Shown in pieces: positions 1-7,558 of a stretch of 40,178 bases of DNA. The notes below the pieces were generated by a model. That model was not told the origin of the DNA. It saw nothing but the letters and a program-made list of their open reading frames with translations, and did no database searches. Origin of the DNA: JADJPL01 sp049315745 (lineage in GTDB: Bacteria > Bacteroidota > Bacteroidia > Chitinophagales > Saprospiraceae); assembly GCA_049315745.1 (NCBI GenBank), contig JBMOJO010000009.1, positions 1 to 40,178 on the forward strand, in the 5' to 3' direction. How positions within the stretch are numbered: the first letter of the stretch is position 1; each line of letters begins with the position of its first letter. Both the position numbers and the translations under genes were made by a program.

Positions 1-312
1 CATCCAAATTTAATTTGGCGCGAAGCGCCAAGAAAAACCTTTTTACACAACCCCATAAAACCCTTCGCGGCGAAGCCGCGGAGATACCTGGTAAATAGTT
101 ACGAAAAACACTTCGGTTTTAAAAGAATATCCTGCCGCCGAAGGCGGTAAAAACCTTTTTACACAATCCCGAGGGGTTGCCAACTCGGGAAAACATGCTG
201 TTTTTCGGCCACGCAATGTTTTTGAGGGAGGTATAACCAACTACATCGCCGACAAAGGCGCAATATGGGCAAAATCGCCATTTTACCCCCGGGAGTTCCT
301 TCGCGACAAAGT
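1..312. repeat. Gene-free region with three GAA-loop hairpins and an 18-base direct repeat
   Basis: No convincing gene lies in these 312 bases downstream of the site-2 protease gene. Three small hairpins share the plan 'GC-rich stem, GAA loop, stem': 15-31 (TTGGCGC-GAA-GCGCCAA), 66-80 (CGCGGC-GAA-GCCGCG) and 135-147 (CCGCC-GAA-GGCGG). The 18-mer AAAAACCTTTTTACACAA occurs twice in the same orientation, at 33-50 and 149-166. A further inverted repeat, TCCCGAG/CTCGGGA, lies at 167-190. The stems differ in sequence while the loop is constant, which resembles REP-like intergenic hairpins. They could act as mRNA 3' ends for the minus-strand operon or for an unseen gene to the left. Function is inferred only. 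Confidence 0.65.
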
Positions 313-1107
313 CTAATGCAACGCTTCGGCCCCTGCATCAAGTACATTTTCAATGCGCATCTGCATCGCAACGAAACGCAGTTCGTTTTGTGCCGTCAAA
401 AAAACGAAAACACTGATAAAGATATAAAAGATTCCCTCCCTGCCATCGCTACGGACCACAAGGAAAACACCCAAGGCTGCAAACGCCACTGCAAACGCCT
501 GGCCAATACGGGCGGCGATCAGCGTGGCGGTGTACCTGGGCAGGCGTGTGGAGAGGACGGCACGTAAAATCCTGCCCCCGTCCATTGGAAATGCAGGTAT
601 CAGGTTGAACACCGCCAAAATAATATTTAAGAAAAACAGCATCAGGAAGGCGTACCCCAGCAACGGGAGTTCAGGTAAAAAATAGTTGCTTTCCTGAAAA
701 AAAAGGGATTGCAGCAAATTCCAACGCAAATATGCGGGGAAAGTAAAAAGATAGACGCCGAACAATGCTGCAAGAACAAGATTGACCGCAGGCCCCGCGA
801 CAGCAACCAGGAGCTCCTCCTTCGGGCGGGAAGGTATCCGGTCAAGCCGGGCAATACCACCAATCGGCGACAGCAGAATATCCTGGGTGCTGACCCCAAA
901 CCTTCTCGCCATCAAGGCATGCCCATACTCGTGCAGGCTCACGCAAATAAACAGGGAGACGACAAGCCCGAGTGCCATAAGCGTGACCTGCCAGTCCCAC
1001 CGGCCTTCCCAAGCGATAAAAAAAATATAGAGGAAGACCAATCCGAAAGTCCAGTGCAGCCTGAGGGGAATACCAAACGGTGCGGCGATCTTAAGCGTTC
1101 GTTTCAT
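313..1107 (-). CDS. Site-2 protease family intramembrane zinc metalloprotease
   Basis: This 264-residue integral membrane protein carries the M50 hallmark HEYGH at residues 59-63 (two zinc-binding His and catalytic Glu) inside a hydrophobic helix. The second conserved motif, NLIPAFPMDGGRILRA, lies in the C-terminal half and supplies the aspartate that completes the zinc site. Five to six hydrophobic segments are visible. There is no PDZ domain and no C-terminal CBS pair, so it is a minimal SpoIVFB/Rv-like member rather than RseP. Family members cut transmembrane segments of anti-sigma factors or other membrane proteins; the substrate here is unknown. It is the last gene of the minus-strand run, 23 bases after the acyl-CoA dehydrogenase gene. 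The ATG at 1107 gives the usual basic N-terminus before the first helix. Confidence 0.9.
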   Translation of the reverse strand: MKRTLKIAAPFGIPLRLHWTFGLVFLYIFFIAWEGRWDWQVTLMALGLVVSLFICVSLHEYGHALMARRFGVSTQDILLSPIGGIARLDRIPSRPKEELLVAVAGPAVNLVLAALFGVYLFTFPAYLRWNLLQSLFFQESNYFLPELPLLGYAFLMLFFLNIILAVFNLIPAFPMDGGRILRAVLSTRLPRYTATLIAARIGQAFAVAFAALGVFLVVRSDGREGIFYIFISVFVFLTAQNELRFVAMQMRIENVLDAGAEALH

Positions 1108-1130
1108 GCAGTCATTTTGGAGGCAGCCCT

Positions 1131-2321
1131 TTAAACGGGCACAAAGGAAGATTTTCCGCCTGGCGTAGGAAGGTAGGGCCCACCTTCCAAGACACTCCGG
1201 GAAATCACGATACGCTGAACCTCCGAAGTACCTTCATAAATCTGGGTAATCTTTGCGTCGCGCATCAGCCGCTCGACATGGTATTCTTTCACAAAGCCAT
1301 ACCCACCGTGTACTTGCACAGCTTCGACAGTGGTACGCATGGCGACCTCTGAAGCGTACAGCTTGGCCATTGCGCTGGCGGCATTGTAGTCCATCCCTTC
1401 GTCCTTCAGCCATGCCGCCCGATATACCATAAGCTTGGCCGCTTCGATTTCTGTAGCCATATCGGCGAGCTTGAAAGCAATTGCCTGGTGCTGGGCAATC
1501 GGTTTGCCAAAAGCTTCCCGTTGTTTCGCATAAGCTAATGCCAGTTCGTATGCCCCACCGGCAATACCCAGTGCCTGGGCGGCGATACCGATACGCCCGC
1601 CCGCCAGCGTTTTCATTGCAAACTTGAACCCAAAGCCATCTGCTCCGATACGATTTTCTTTCGGTACTTTTACATCTGTGTACATGATCGAATGGGTATC
1701 CGAAGACCTGATCCCTAATTTATCTTCTTTCCCCCCGATTTTGACACCCTCCCACTGCGTATCAACGATTAATACGTTAATGCCCCTGGGGCCTTTTTCC
1801 GGATGGGTCTGGGCTATGACCAGGTGTACCCTGGAGGTACCACCGTTCGTGATCCAGTTTTTAGTGCCGTTGAGCAGGTAATAATCCCCCATATCCACGG
1901 CAGTCGTCCGCTGGTGGGTCGCGTCACTGCCGGCCTCCGGCTCTGAAAGGCAGAAAGAGCCTATCCACTCACCACTCGCCAATCTCGACAAATATTTTTC
2001 CTTCTGCGCATCGGTACCGTACGCTTCGAGCCCCCAGCAAACCAGGGAATTGTTGACCGACATAATCACCGAGCAGGAATTATCCACTTTGGAGATTTCT
2101 TCCATAGCGAGTACATAGGAGAGCGTATCCATGCCCCCTCCACCATATTCCGGAGGGGCCATCATGCCCATGAAACCGAGCTCGGCCATACGGCGCACCT
2201 GTGCTTCGGGGTAGGCCATTTTGGAATCCCTTTCGATTACGCCTGGCTTGAGCTCTTTTTGGGCAAATTCCCTGGCAGCTTCCTGCACTGCCAGATGTTC
2301 TTCGGAAAGTGCGAAAATCAT
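1131..2321 (-). CDS. Acyl-CoA dehydrogenase (short/medium-chain type)
   Basis: A 396-residue FAD enzyme that oxidises acyl-CoA to trans-2-enoyl-CoA, in fatty-acid or branched-chain amino-acid breakdown. The usual domains are present: an N-terminal helical domain starting ALSEEHLAVQEAAREFA, a middle beta domain with CLSEPEAGSDA and the WITNGG flavin contact, and a C-terminal helical domain with REAFGKPIAQHQAI and VQVHGGYGF. The catalytic base is Glu363 in IYEGTSE, the short/medium-chain position. The open frame runs on to 2537, but that extension overlaps the upstream gene in another frame and is not family-like. ATG at 2321 gives the normal length and leaves a 20-base gap. Chain-length specificity cannot be read. 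No electron-transfer flavoprotein or other beta-oxidation gene is in the window. Confidence 0.95.
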   Translation of the reverse strand: MIFALSEEHLAVQEAAREFAQKELKPGVIERDSKMAYPEAQVRRMAELGFMGMMAPPEYGGGGMDTLSYVLAMEEISKVDNSCSVIMSVNNSLVCWGLEAYGTDAQKEKYLSRLASGEWIGSFCLSEPEAGSDATHQRTTAVDMGDYYLLNGTKNWITNGGTSRVHLVIAQTHPEKGPRGINVLIVDTQWEGVKIGGKEDKLGIRSSDTHSIMYTDVKVPKENRIGADGFGFKFAMKTLAGGRIGIAAQALGIAGGAYELALAYAKQREAFGKPIAQHQAIAFKLADMATEIEAAKLMVYRAAWLKDEGMDYNAASAMAKLYASEVAMRTTVEAVQVHGGYGFVKEYHVERLMRDAKITQIYEGTSEVQRIVISRSVLEGGPYLPTPGGKSSFVPV

Positions 2322-2341
2322 AGCTTTGGTATATTTGAACG

Positions 2342-2659
2342 TTAGGTGCTTTGAAGGGGAGACAATACCTCCATGGCCGTACGAAAGGCCACGAAACGAC
2401 CGGGAAACTGCGCTGCCTGCGCTGCCTGAAGGCGGCGTGCATCCATTTGCTGGAAGGCGGCTAACGTCTCCAGGTCGGGACTGAAATATTGCGTAGCGTA
2501 GGTCACGCCGTCCTCTTCCTCCTGCAACAGCCGGCATAACCGGTAACTTATGAATTTACCGGTCGCCATCATCGCGGGGACATGTACCTCCTGCATCCAT
2601 TTCAGCCATTCCCGATGAACATCTTTATCTACTTTGACCGTAACATTATAAATAATCAT
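2342..2659 (-). CDS. DUF4286 family protein
   Basis: A 105-residue protein of the Bacteroidota DUF4286 family, recognised by the start MIIYNVTVKVD, the HREWLKWMQEVHVPAMMATG segment and a YATQYF strand. The pattern (beta strand, helix, strands) suggests a small ferredoxin-like fold of the dimeric alpha/beta-barrel type, which is inference. There are no catalytic motifs, signal peptide or membrane segment, so it is probably cytosolic. It sits 17 bases after the DUF4290 gene and 20 bases before the acyl-CoA dehydrogenase gene, in the middle of a tight operon. Function is unknown. The family call is firm; a link to acyl-CoA metabolism would rest on position alone. Confidence 0.85.
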   Translation of the reverse strand: MIIYNVTVKVDKDVHREWLKWMQEVHVPAMMATGKFISYRLCRLLQEEEDGVTYATQYFSPDLETLAAFQQMDARRLQAAQAAQFPGRFVAFRTAMEVLSPLQST

Positions 2660-2676
2660 TCGCGCGCTGAACGATT

Positions 2677-3384
2677 TTATTTGCGTTTATTCCGTGGGGG
2701 CATCTGGCGGTTTTTATTGGAACCTTTATTGTTGTTTCCGGGGCCGTTGAACTGCCGGGACGGGGAGCCGCCACCCGAGGGTTTGAATTTTCTGCGAATC
2801 TGGCTACCCTGTTGCGGGGCGATCAGGTTTTCGATAGACTCTGAAAGCACAAGGCGCCCCGCCGAGATGATTTCCAAATCTGCTTTGATAACGTCGTCGC
2901 TGACAAAGTGTTCTTTGTTCCATGTCCGATAGGCGAGTTTCATGTATGAAGCGATAACAGCTACCAAACCTTCCCGCTTTGGGCCGGGCTCCATTTCAAG
3001 CGCTTTTCTGATCAGCTTCTGCACCCCGCTGCCATAATGCCTGAACCGTAGTTCCTGCTGCGGTATCTCCACCTTGTCAGGTCTTTTCATTGCAGCTTCC
3101 GGTGTAGGGATGACGCCATTTGGCGGGGTCGCTTTGATATCGTAGTTGGCAATACGGAAGAGGTGTTTCCAGAGTTTATCCCGTATTTCGTCAATGGTAC
3201 GGTTCATTGGCTGCATCTGGAACATCAGTCGGATGATCTGTTCGACAAAACGCTGGCGGTATTCGTCGTTTTCGATTGTCTTAGCATGGAAAATGAGCCG
3301 CTGCACATTGCGGCCATACTCGGGCATGATCAACACCTCCATCTGGGAGTTGTACTCCATGTCCAATTTTGTTTTTTGCGTCAT
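2677..3384 (-). CDS. DUF4290 family protein with basic, disordered tail
   Basis: A 235-residue protein matching the Bacteroidota DUF4290 family over residues ~9-190 (MEYNSQMEVLIMPEYGRNVQ near the start, then helical segments with IRLMFQMQP and LWKHLFRIANYD). The body is predicted mostly alpha-helical and soluble. The last ~45 residues are low-complexity and strongly basic (RRKFKPSGGGSPSR, then NNNKGSNKNR and PPRNKRK), a tail that could contact nucleic acid or ribosomes; this is inferred from composition. MTQKTK at 3384 is used as start; the inner Met at residue 9 is an equally good family start. It lies 20 bases after the DUF4270 gene. No function is established to my knowledge. Confidence 0.85.
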   Translation of the reverse strand: MTQKTKLDMEYNSQMEVLIMPEYGRNVQRLIFHAKTIENDEYRQRFVEQIIRLMFQMQPMNRTIDEIRDKLWKHLFRIANYDIKATPPNGVIPTPEAAMKRPDKVEIPQQELRFRHYGSGVQKLIRKALEMEPGPKREGLVAVIASYMKLAYRTWNKEHFVSDDVIKADLEIISAGRLVLSESIENLIAPQQGSQIRRKFKPSGGGSPSRQFNGPGNNNKGSNKNRQMPPRNKRK

Positions 3385-3404
3385 GAAAAAAGTATTGGGC
3401 CCTG

Positions 3405-4748
3405 TTATTTATTTAAGGGCGTATAAGCAATCCTTAGCTTGACCTTTTTTTCCGGGGACGTACTGCCGTGGAGGACGCTACGTGCGCCATTCACCGCTTT
3501 GGGCGATAAACCGATAAACAATTCGTCGGGAACGCGCCCTTCCACCATATCCCGGAAATGTGCCCCAAGGTTAATCCGATACAGGCCGGGTGCGCCGTCT
3601 GTTCCCGGGGCATAAACCCCTCCAAAATTGTCCCGCAGGTTAGACTGGATCAGCAAGCCATCGGGGATAGGAAAGAGGACGCCCGACTTGTCCCGGTAAA
3701 AAAGGGACAGAAAGCCTGCCGGCGGATAGCGGGATAAATCGTCGCCGGGCAATTGGGCCACCTGAAAAATCAGTTCTGCCTTGTTGATCACCACCCCTTG
3801 AAATTTCCTTACGCCGGGGATCCTGATTCGCCCATAGACCCCGGCCATTCCCTGTACGAAGATATAGGGGTTTTGAGCGGACGGTGGGGCGACAGAACGT
3901 TCTACCTGCGTGCCGGTATAATCGTGCTTAAACGTTGTCACATTTGCCAGAAAGCGGTTGAACTGGAACTGGAACTGCCTCGCCAGGGTATCGGTGCGGT
4001 AATACACCATCAGCCCTGCATTTGCTGAGGATAAATTAATGCCGGCAAGACTACCCCCTCCGGTGCCGGCCGGGCGAACATACAGCCCTTTAAAAAAATT
4101 CAAAAAAAGGCTGTCTGCCGTATATACGGATGTATCAGCAGAAATCAGTTGCTGCCCAAGGGCACCGGAAAGGGAAATCCGCAGATGCGGAAAGGCAATC
4201 GTCGTTTCCGTGCCGCCACGATAGTCCTTTACGGCAATGCTGTCTTTGGTTGGTTTTCCGCGAAAGCGGCCAATCAGAACAGGGTCATACGCGAACGAGG
4301 CGCTGGAGTACTGGACTACATCGCCGTTGATACGTTCCTGCAGGCGATACACCTCCAGGGAGAGATTTTGATCCAGATCGCCATAGAATTTGGAGGTATC
4401 GTATGGCAGGACGAGAATCACCGAGTCCACCGTTGAAGCGGCAGGAAAAGCCGGGCGCAGGAATTCCGGTACAAACTGTGCGTAGAGCCCGGCCTCCGAG
4501 ATTCCGAATATGGGATCGTTGAGACGTCCGAGAAGGTATGCCCCGGCAAAATTGGCCGGCGTGTGCACGATGGTCGAATCGCCGGGCGCAGTACCGGTTT
4601 CAACGCTCAGCGTATCTGAATACAGCAGATTGAGCACATCTTCTTCGAGTAAATCCAGCCCAAGCCCGGTAGGGTTTGTACAACTCCAGGCTCCGCATAC
4701 GCCCAAGGCGAGCGCGAAAATCCAGGGCAACAACCAGTTGATTCTCAT
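3405..4748 (-). CDS. DUF4270 family outer-surface lipoprotein
   Basis: A 447-residue lipoprotein of the Bacteroidota DUF4270 family. The N-terminus is a hydrophobic signal (WLLPWIFALALGVCGAW) followed by a lipobox-type Cys at residue 23 (WSCTNPTG). The next segment, with LGLDLLEEDVLN, then DTLSVET and LLGRLNDPIFG, is the family signature, and the rest is beta-rich. It is therefore probably anchored in the outer membrane. It lies 87 bases downstream of the GT5-like gene, an arrangement I recall from other Bacteroidota, which suggests a shared envelope or polysaccharide role; that role is inference. The ATG at 4748 gives a basic n-region and fits a signal peptide. Confidence 0.85.
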   Translation of the reverse strand: MRINWLLPWIFALALGVCGAWSCTNPTGLGLDLLEEDVLNLLYSDTLSVETGTAPGDSTIVHTPANFAGAYLLGRLNDPIFGISEAGLYAQFVPEFLRPAFPAASTVDSVILVLPYDTSKFYGDLDQNLSLEVYRLQERINGDVVQYSSASFAYDPVLIGRFRGKPTKDSIAVKDYRGGTETTIAFPHLRISLSGALGQQLISADTSVYTADSLFLNFFKGLYVRPAGTGGGSLAGINLSSANAGLMVYYRTDTLARQFQFQFNRFLANVTTFKHDYTGTQVERSVAPPSAQNPYIFVQGMAGVYGRIRIPGVRKFQGVVINKAELIFQVAQLPGDDLSRYPPAGFLSLFYRDKSGVLFPIPDGLLIQSNLRDNFGGVYAPGTDGAPGLYRINLGAHFRDMVEGRVPDELFIGLSPKAVNGARSVLHGSTSPEKKVKLRIAYTPLNK

Positions 4749-4835
4749 GAATGATTTTGCTTAGCAGCAACCCGGCAGGCGCAAACGCGCATTTCGGCGG
4801 GTCAGGTGAAAAAAGATCCCCGGACAGGCCCGGGT

Positions 4836-5654
4836 TTATTCGGAGACTTTCTCCGGCAGCAAGGTTTGGTAAAATTCAAAGATCGGGGCGAGCTTGTCGG
4901 CTCCGGGATAAGGCAGGAAAGGTTTTTCCATGCCGGTGATCAGGTCAAGCAGCCCACCTTCTACCTCCTGGCTACCCTGTACGACAGCATCTGCATACAT
5001 CACGGCGCCCTTCTGCAGCTTAATTCCCGTACCGTTCTGATAGGCCCGGAGGTCCTCCGCACTGAGGTTACTGACCAGCGCCTTGGAAAGAAAGCTGTCC
5101 TCGGGGTTGTTCCCAAGTGGCTCGTCATAGAGCGAATATACGATTTTGGCCTGCTGGAACAAGGGCTCATTGCGGTAAGCCGTCTTCAGAAACAGCGGTA
5201 CAAGGCTTGTCATCCAGCCATGGCAATGGATGATGTCCGGCGGCCATCCGAATTTGCGGACAGTTTCGATTACCCCTTTGCAAAAAAAGACCATCCGCTC
5301 TGCATTATCATCGAAAGGTTGCCCCTGGTCGTCCACAAAAACGTGCTTACGACGGAAAAAGTCCTCATTATCCAGGAAATATACCTGCATGCGCCCCTCG
5401 GGCAGTGAGGCGACTTTTATGACGAGCGGGTAGTCGTCGTCGTCAACGATAATATTCATGCCAGACAGGCGCACCACTTCGTGCAGGCGGTGCCTGCGTT
5501 CGTTAATGGATCCAAACCTGGGCATCAGCACCCGGATCTCCATGCCATGTTCCTGAACGTATTGAGGCAGTTGGCGGGCGATTTCGGATATTGTCGTGGC
5601 CGCTGTATAGGGCTGCATCTCTTGCGTTACGATCAACACTTTCTTCTTTCTCAT
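4836..5654 (-). CDS. Truncated-type glycogen/starch synthase (GT5 N-domain only)
   Basis: A 272-residue protein that matches only the N-terminal Rossmann domain of GT5 glycogen/starch synthases: KVLIVTQEMQPY at the start, EIRVLMPRFGSINERRHRLHEV, DIIHCHGWMTSLVPLFLK and KIVYSLYDEP. The C-terminal GT-B domain that binds the nucleotide sugar is absent, and the KxGGL loop of true synthases is replaced by YTAATTISEIARQLPQ. Catalysis as an ADP-glucose transferase is therefore doubtful. Proteins of this length are common in Bacteroidota and are annotated as glycogen synthase, so this is probably the lineage form and not a broken gene. It is the first gene of the minus-strand run and is divergent from the flippase gene. 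A weak -7 match (CAAAATTA on the plus strand, 5711-5718) lies upstream. Confidence 0.8.
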   Translation of the reverse strand: MRKKKVLIVTQEMQPYTAATTISEIARQLPQYVQEHGMEIRVLMPRFGSINERRHRLHEVVRLSGMNIIVDDDDYPLVIKVASLPEGRMQVYFLDNEDFFRRKHVFVDDQGQPFDDNAERMVFFCKGVIETVRKFGWPPDIIHCHGWMTSLVPLFLKTAYRNEPLFQQAKIVYSLYDEPLGNNPEDSFLSKALVSNLSAEDLRAYQNGTGIKLQKGAVMYADAVVQGSQEVEGGLLDLITGMEKPFLPYPGADKLAPIFEFYQTLLPEKVSE

Positions 5655-5852
5655 ATCCTTCGCACTAATTTTGAGCCTGCCATGATCTTCAATCTTTCGA
5701 AACAGGAATGCAAAATTAACAAAAAAACCCTTTCTTGTCTATATATGAACCTGTTATTGATTTCTTTTTATACAAAGATCAAAACATTAGACAACGGAAA
5801 GCCCCCTTAGGTTGGTGTGAAGGGGAAAAAACATTTTCCGTGATCCTGCCTT

Positions 5853-5900
5853 CAATTTAACGAGAACCCATTTTTGCAAAAATGCGTTCTCGTTAAATTG
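5853..5900. promoter_or_regulatory. 48-base near-perfect palindrome between divergent genes
   Basis: The arms CAATTTAACGAGAAC (5853-5867) and GTTCTCGTTAAATTG (5886-5900) are perfect 15-base inverted repeats. The inner part continues as a perfect 14-base palindrome ATTTTTGCAAAAAT (5870-5883). Across the whole 24-base half-site there is one mismatch (C5868 opposite C5885). It has essentially no loop, so as DNA it could form a cruciform or bind a dimeric regulator; as RNA it would form a long hairpin. It lies in the 297-base region between the GT5-like gene (minus) and the flippase gene (plus). A near -7 box, TTACTTTG (5904-5911), follows directly. A role as operator or leader hairpin is inferred. 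Confidence 0.75.
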
Positions 5901-5951
5901 TGTTTACTTTGCAGCCAAGAAGTAAATTGCGTTTCAACCAATATTTTTTCC

Positions 5952-7034
5952 ATGGCCATACCGCCCAAGTATAAGTTATATTTTCTCAACACCCTGAAAT
6001 TCTTTGTTTTCCTGGGCATTGGCACTTCCCTTCTCTACCTGGTTTACAGGCAACAATCTATTGCTTTTCAGGAAGATTGTGCCCTGAAAGGAATCCCCCC
6101 GGGGGCGTGCAGCCTGTTCGAAAAGGTCTTAGCGGATTTCGGGGCCATCAATTATTGGTGGATACTGGCTGTATTGCTGGCTTTTGTCATCAGCAACATT
6201 AGCCGTGCGGCACGCTGGATCATGCTGCTCAGGCCCCTGGGCGTCCAGCCCAGGATGAGTAACGCCTTTTTCACAATCATACTGGGCTACTTTTTTAACC
6301 TCGCCCTGCCAAGGCTTGGTGAAATTGCGCGCGCAGGGGCATTTGCCCGCTACGAACGCATGCCGCTGGAAAAAGTCCTGGGCACTGTATTCGTTGACCG
6401 TATCTTCGATGTGATCAGCATTCTCCTGATAACAGGCATCGGTTTCTTTTTGGAGTACGATACCCTCTTGGCCTTCGCTTCAAAAAATATTTCCTTTGGA
6501 TCAAAGCTCAACGGCCTCGCACAAATGGCCTGGTCAATGCCGCTGATAGCGCTCGCCGTCGTGGGAATCTTACTGCTGTTCAAAAAACGCCTGCAAAAGA
6601 CCGGCATTTATAAAAAATCGGTAGGGATTATCGAAGGGTTTTGGCAGGGCATCCTCACCGTCAGGCACCTTCGGCGCCCCGGTTGGTTCATTTTCCACAG
6701 CGTGAACATGTGGTTGATGTACTTCCTCATGATTTATTTCTGCCTCCGCTCCTTTGAACCAACGACGGGGCTGGGCCCACTGGAAACACTCACCATATTC
6801 ATCTTCGGCTCCTGGGGCATTGTCATCCCCTCCCCCGGCGGCATGGGCACTTACCACTTCCTTACCCAGACTGCCCTGGGCATCTATGGGGTTCCAGGAG
6901 AAGACGGATTCTCCTTCGCCAATATTGCTTTCCTCTGCATTAACCTGGGCGGAAATATCCTGATGGGCTTAATCGCACTGGCCATATTGCCCTTGCTCAA
7001 CCGCGATTATGCCCCCGAACCGCATTTACGTTAA
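5952..7034 (+). CDS. Lysylphosphatidylglycerol synthase-type TM family flippase
   Basis: A 360-residue polytopic membrane protein (about eight hydrophobic segments) of the LPG_synthase_TM / UPF0104 family. Family features are NISRAARWIMLLRPLG, GYFFNLALPRLGEIARA, VFVDRIFDVIS and the C-terminal PSPGGMGTYHF segment. The catalytic synthase domain of MprF is absent, so it is the membrane transporter-like part only; relatives are proposed to flip lipids or glycolipids. The reading frame opens at TTG 5874, inside the palindrome; ATG 5952 is preferred because it starts a normal MAIPPKYK n-region. It is followed after 11 bases by the heptose adenylyltransferase gene, which suggests an envelope role. 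Substrate unknown. Confidence 0.88.
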   Translation: MAIPPKYKLYFLNTLKFFVFLGIGTSLLYLVYRQQSIAFQEDCALKGIPPGACSLFEKVLADFGAINYWWILAVLLAFVISNISRAARWIMLLRPLGVQPRMSNAFFTIILGYFFNLALPRLGEIARAGAFARYERMPLEKVLGTVFVDRIFDVISILLITGIGFFLEYDTLLAFASKNISFGSKLNGLAQMAWSMPLIALAVVGILLLFKKRLQKTGIYKKSVGIIEGFWQGILTVRHLRRPGWFIFHSVNMWLMYFLMIYFCLRSFEPTTGLGPLETLTIFIFGSWGIVIPSPGGMGTYHFLTQTALGIYGVPGEDGFSFANIAFLCINLGGNILMGLIALAILPLLNRDYAPEPHLR

Positions 7035-7045
7035 AAACCGGCGAT

Positions 7046-7549
7046 ATGTCAACGCGATCAAATATCGAAGGTAAGATTAGTTCCTGGGAAGAGGCAAGGC
7101 AACGGGTCAGGGCATACCAACAGCAGGGCCTGAAAGTCGTCTTTACCAATGGATGCTTTGATATCCTGCACTTTGGCCACCTCTGCTATCTCGCGCAGGC
7201 CCGCGACCTGGGCGGGATGCTCGTCGTGGGGCTCAACAATGCTGCTTCCGTGGCCAGGCTAAAAGGGCCACACCGCCCTATCCAGGACGAAGCTACGCGG
7301 TTTTTCCAAATGGCCGCTCTCGCCTTCACCGATATCGTGGTCGGTTTTGAGCAAGATACCCCCCTCGACCTGATCGCCACGCTGCGCCCGGATATCCTGG
7401 TCAAAGGCGGGGATTATGCCCCCGATGATATCGTCGGCGCCGGTTTGGTGAAAAGCTATGGGGGGACGGTCGCCGTTCTCCCCTTCGTGCCCGGCTACTC
7501 GACCACCGGCATCGAACAAAAAATCCTGGACGGAATACTCAAAAAATAA
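7046..7549 (+). CDS. rfaE2: D-glycero-beta-D-manno-heptose 1-phosphate adenylyltransferase
   Basis: A 167-residue nucleotidyltransferase-fold enzyme matching the adenylyltransferase half of HldE/RfaE. Motifs are FTNGCFDILHFGH with the HxGH signature at residues 42-45, VGLNNAASV (ribose/adenine contacts), DILVKGGDY and the C-terminal YSTTGI. It would form ADP-heptose from heptose 1-phosphate and ATP for lipopolysaccharide core or S-layer glycan. The kinase half is not fused and not in the window, so it must be a separate gene if the pathway is complete. It starts 11 bases after the flippase gene and ends 9 bases before the Nif3 gene, so all three are probably one transcript. A related cytidylyltransferase activity is the main alternative. 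Confidence 0.88.
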   Translation: MSTRSNIEGKISSWEEARQRVRAYQQQGLKVVFTNGCFDILHFGHLCYLAQARDLGGMLVVGLNNAASVARLKGPHRPIQDEATRFFQMAALAFTDIVVGFEQDTPLDLIATLRPDILVKGGDYAPDDIVGAGLVKSYGGTVAVLPFVPGYSTTGIEQKILDGILKK

Positions 7550-7558
7550 CCGGACAAT

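Noticed and set aside
1..190. CRISPR array suggested by repeated hairpins
   Set aside because: Stems differ in sequence, there are only two copies of the direct repeat and no regular spacers or cas genes.
167..250. Sixth copy of the palindromic repeat family (TTTTTCGGCCACG match)
   Set aside because: Only 13 bases match copies A and B; the other blocks and the end arms are missing.
2322..2537. Longer acyl-CoA dehydrogenase with an N-terminal extension
   Set aside because: The extension overlaps the DUF4286 gene in another frame and is not like the family.
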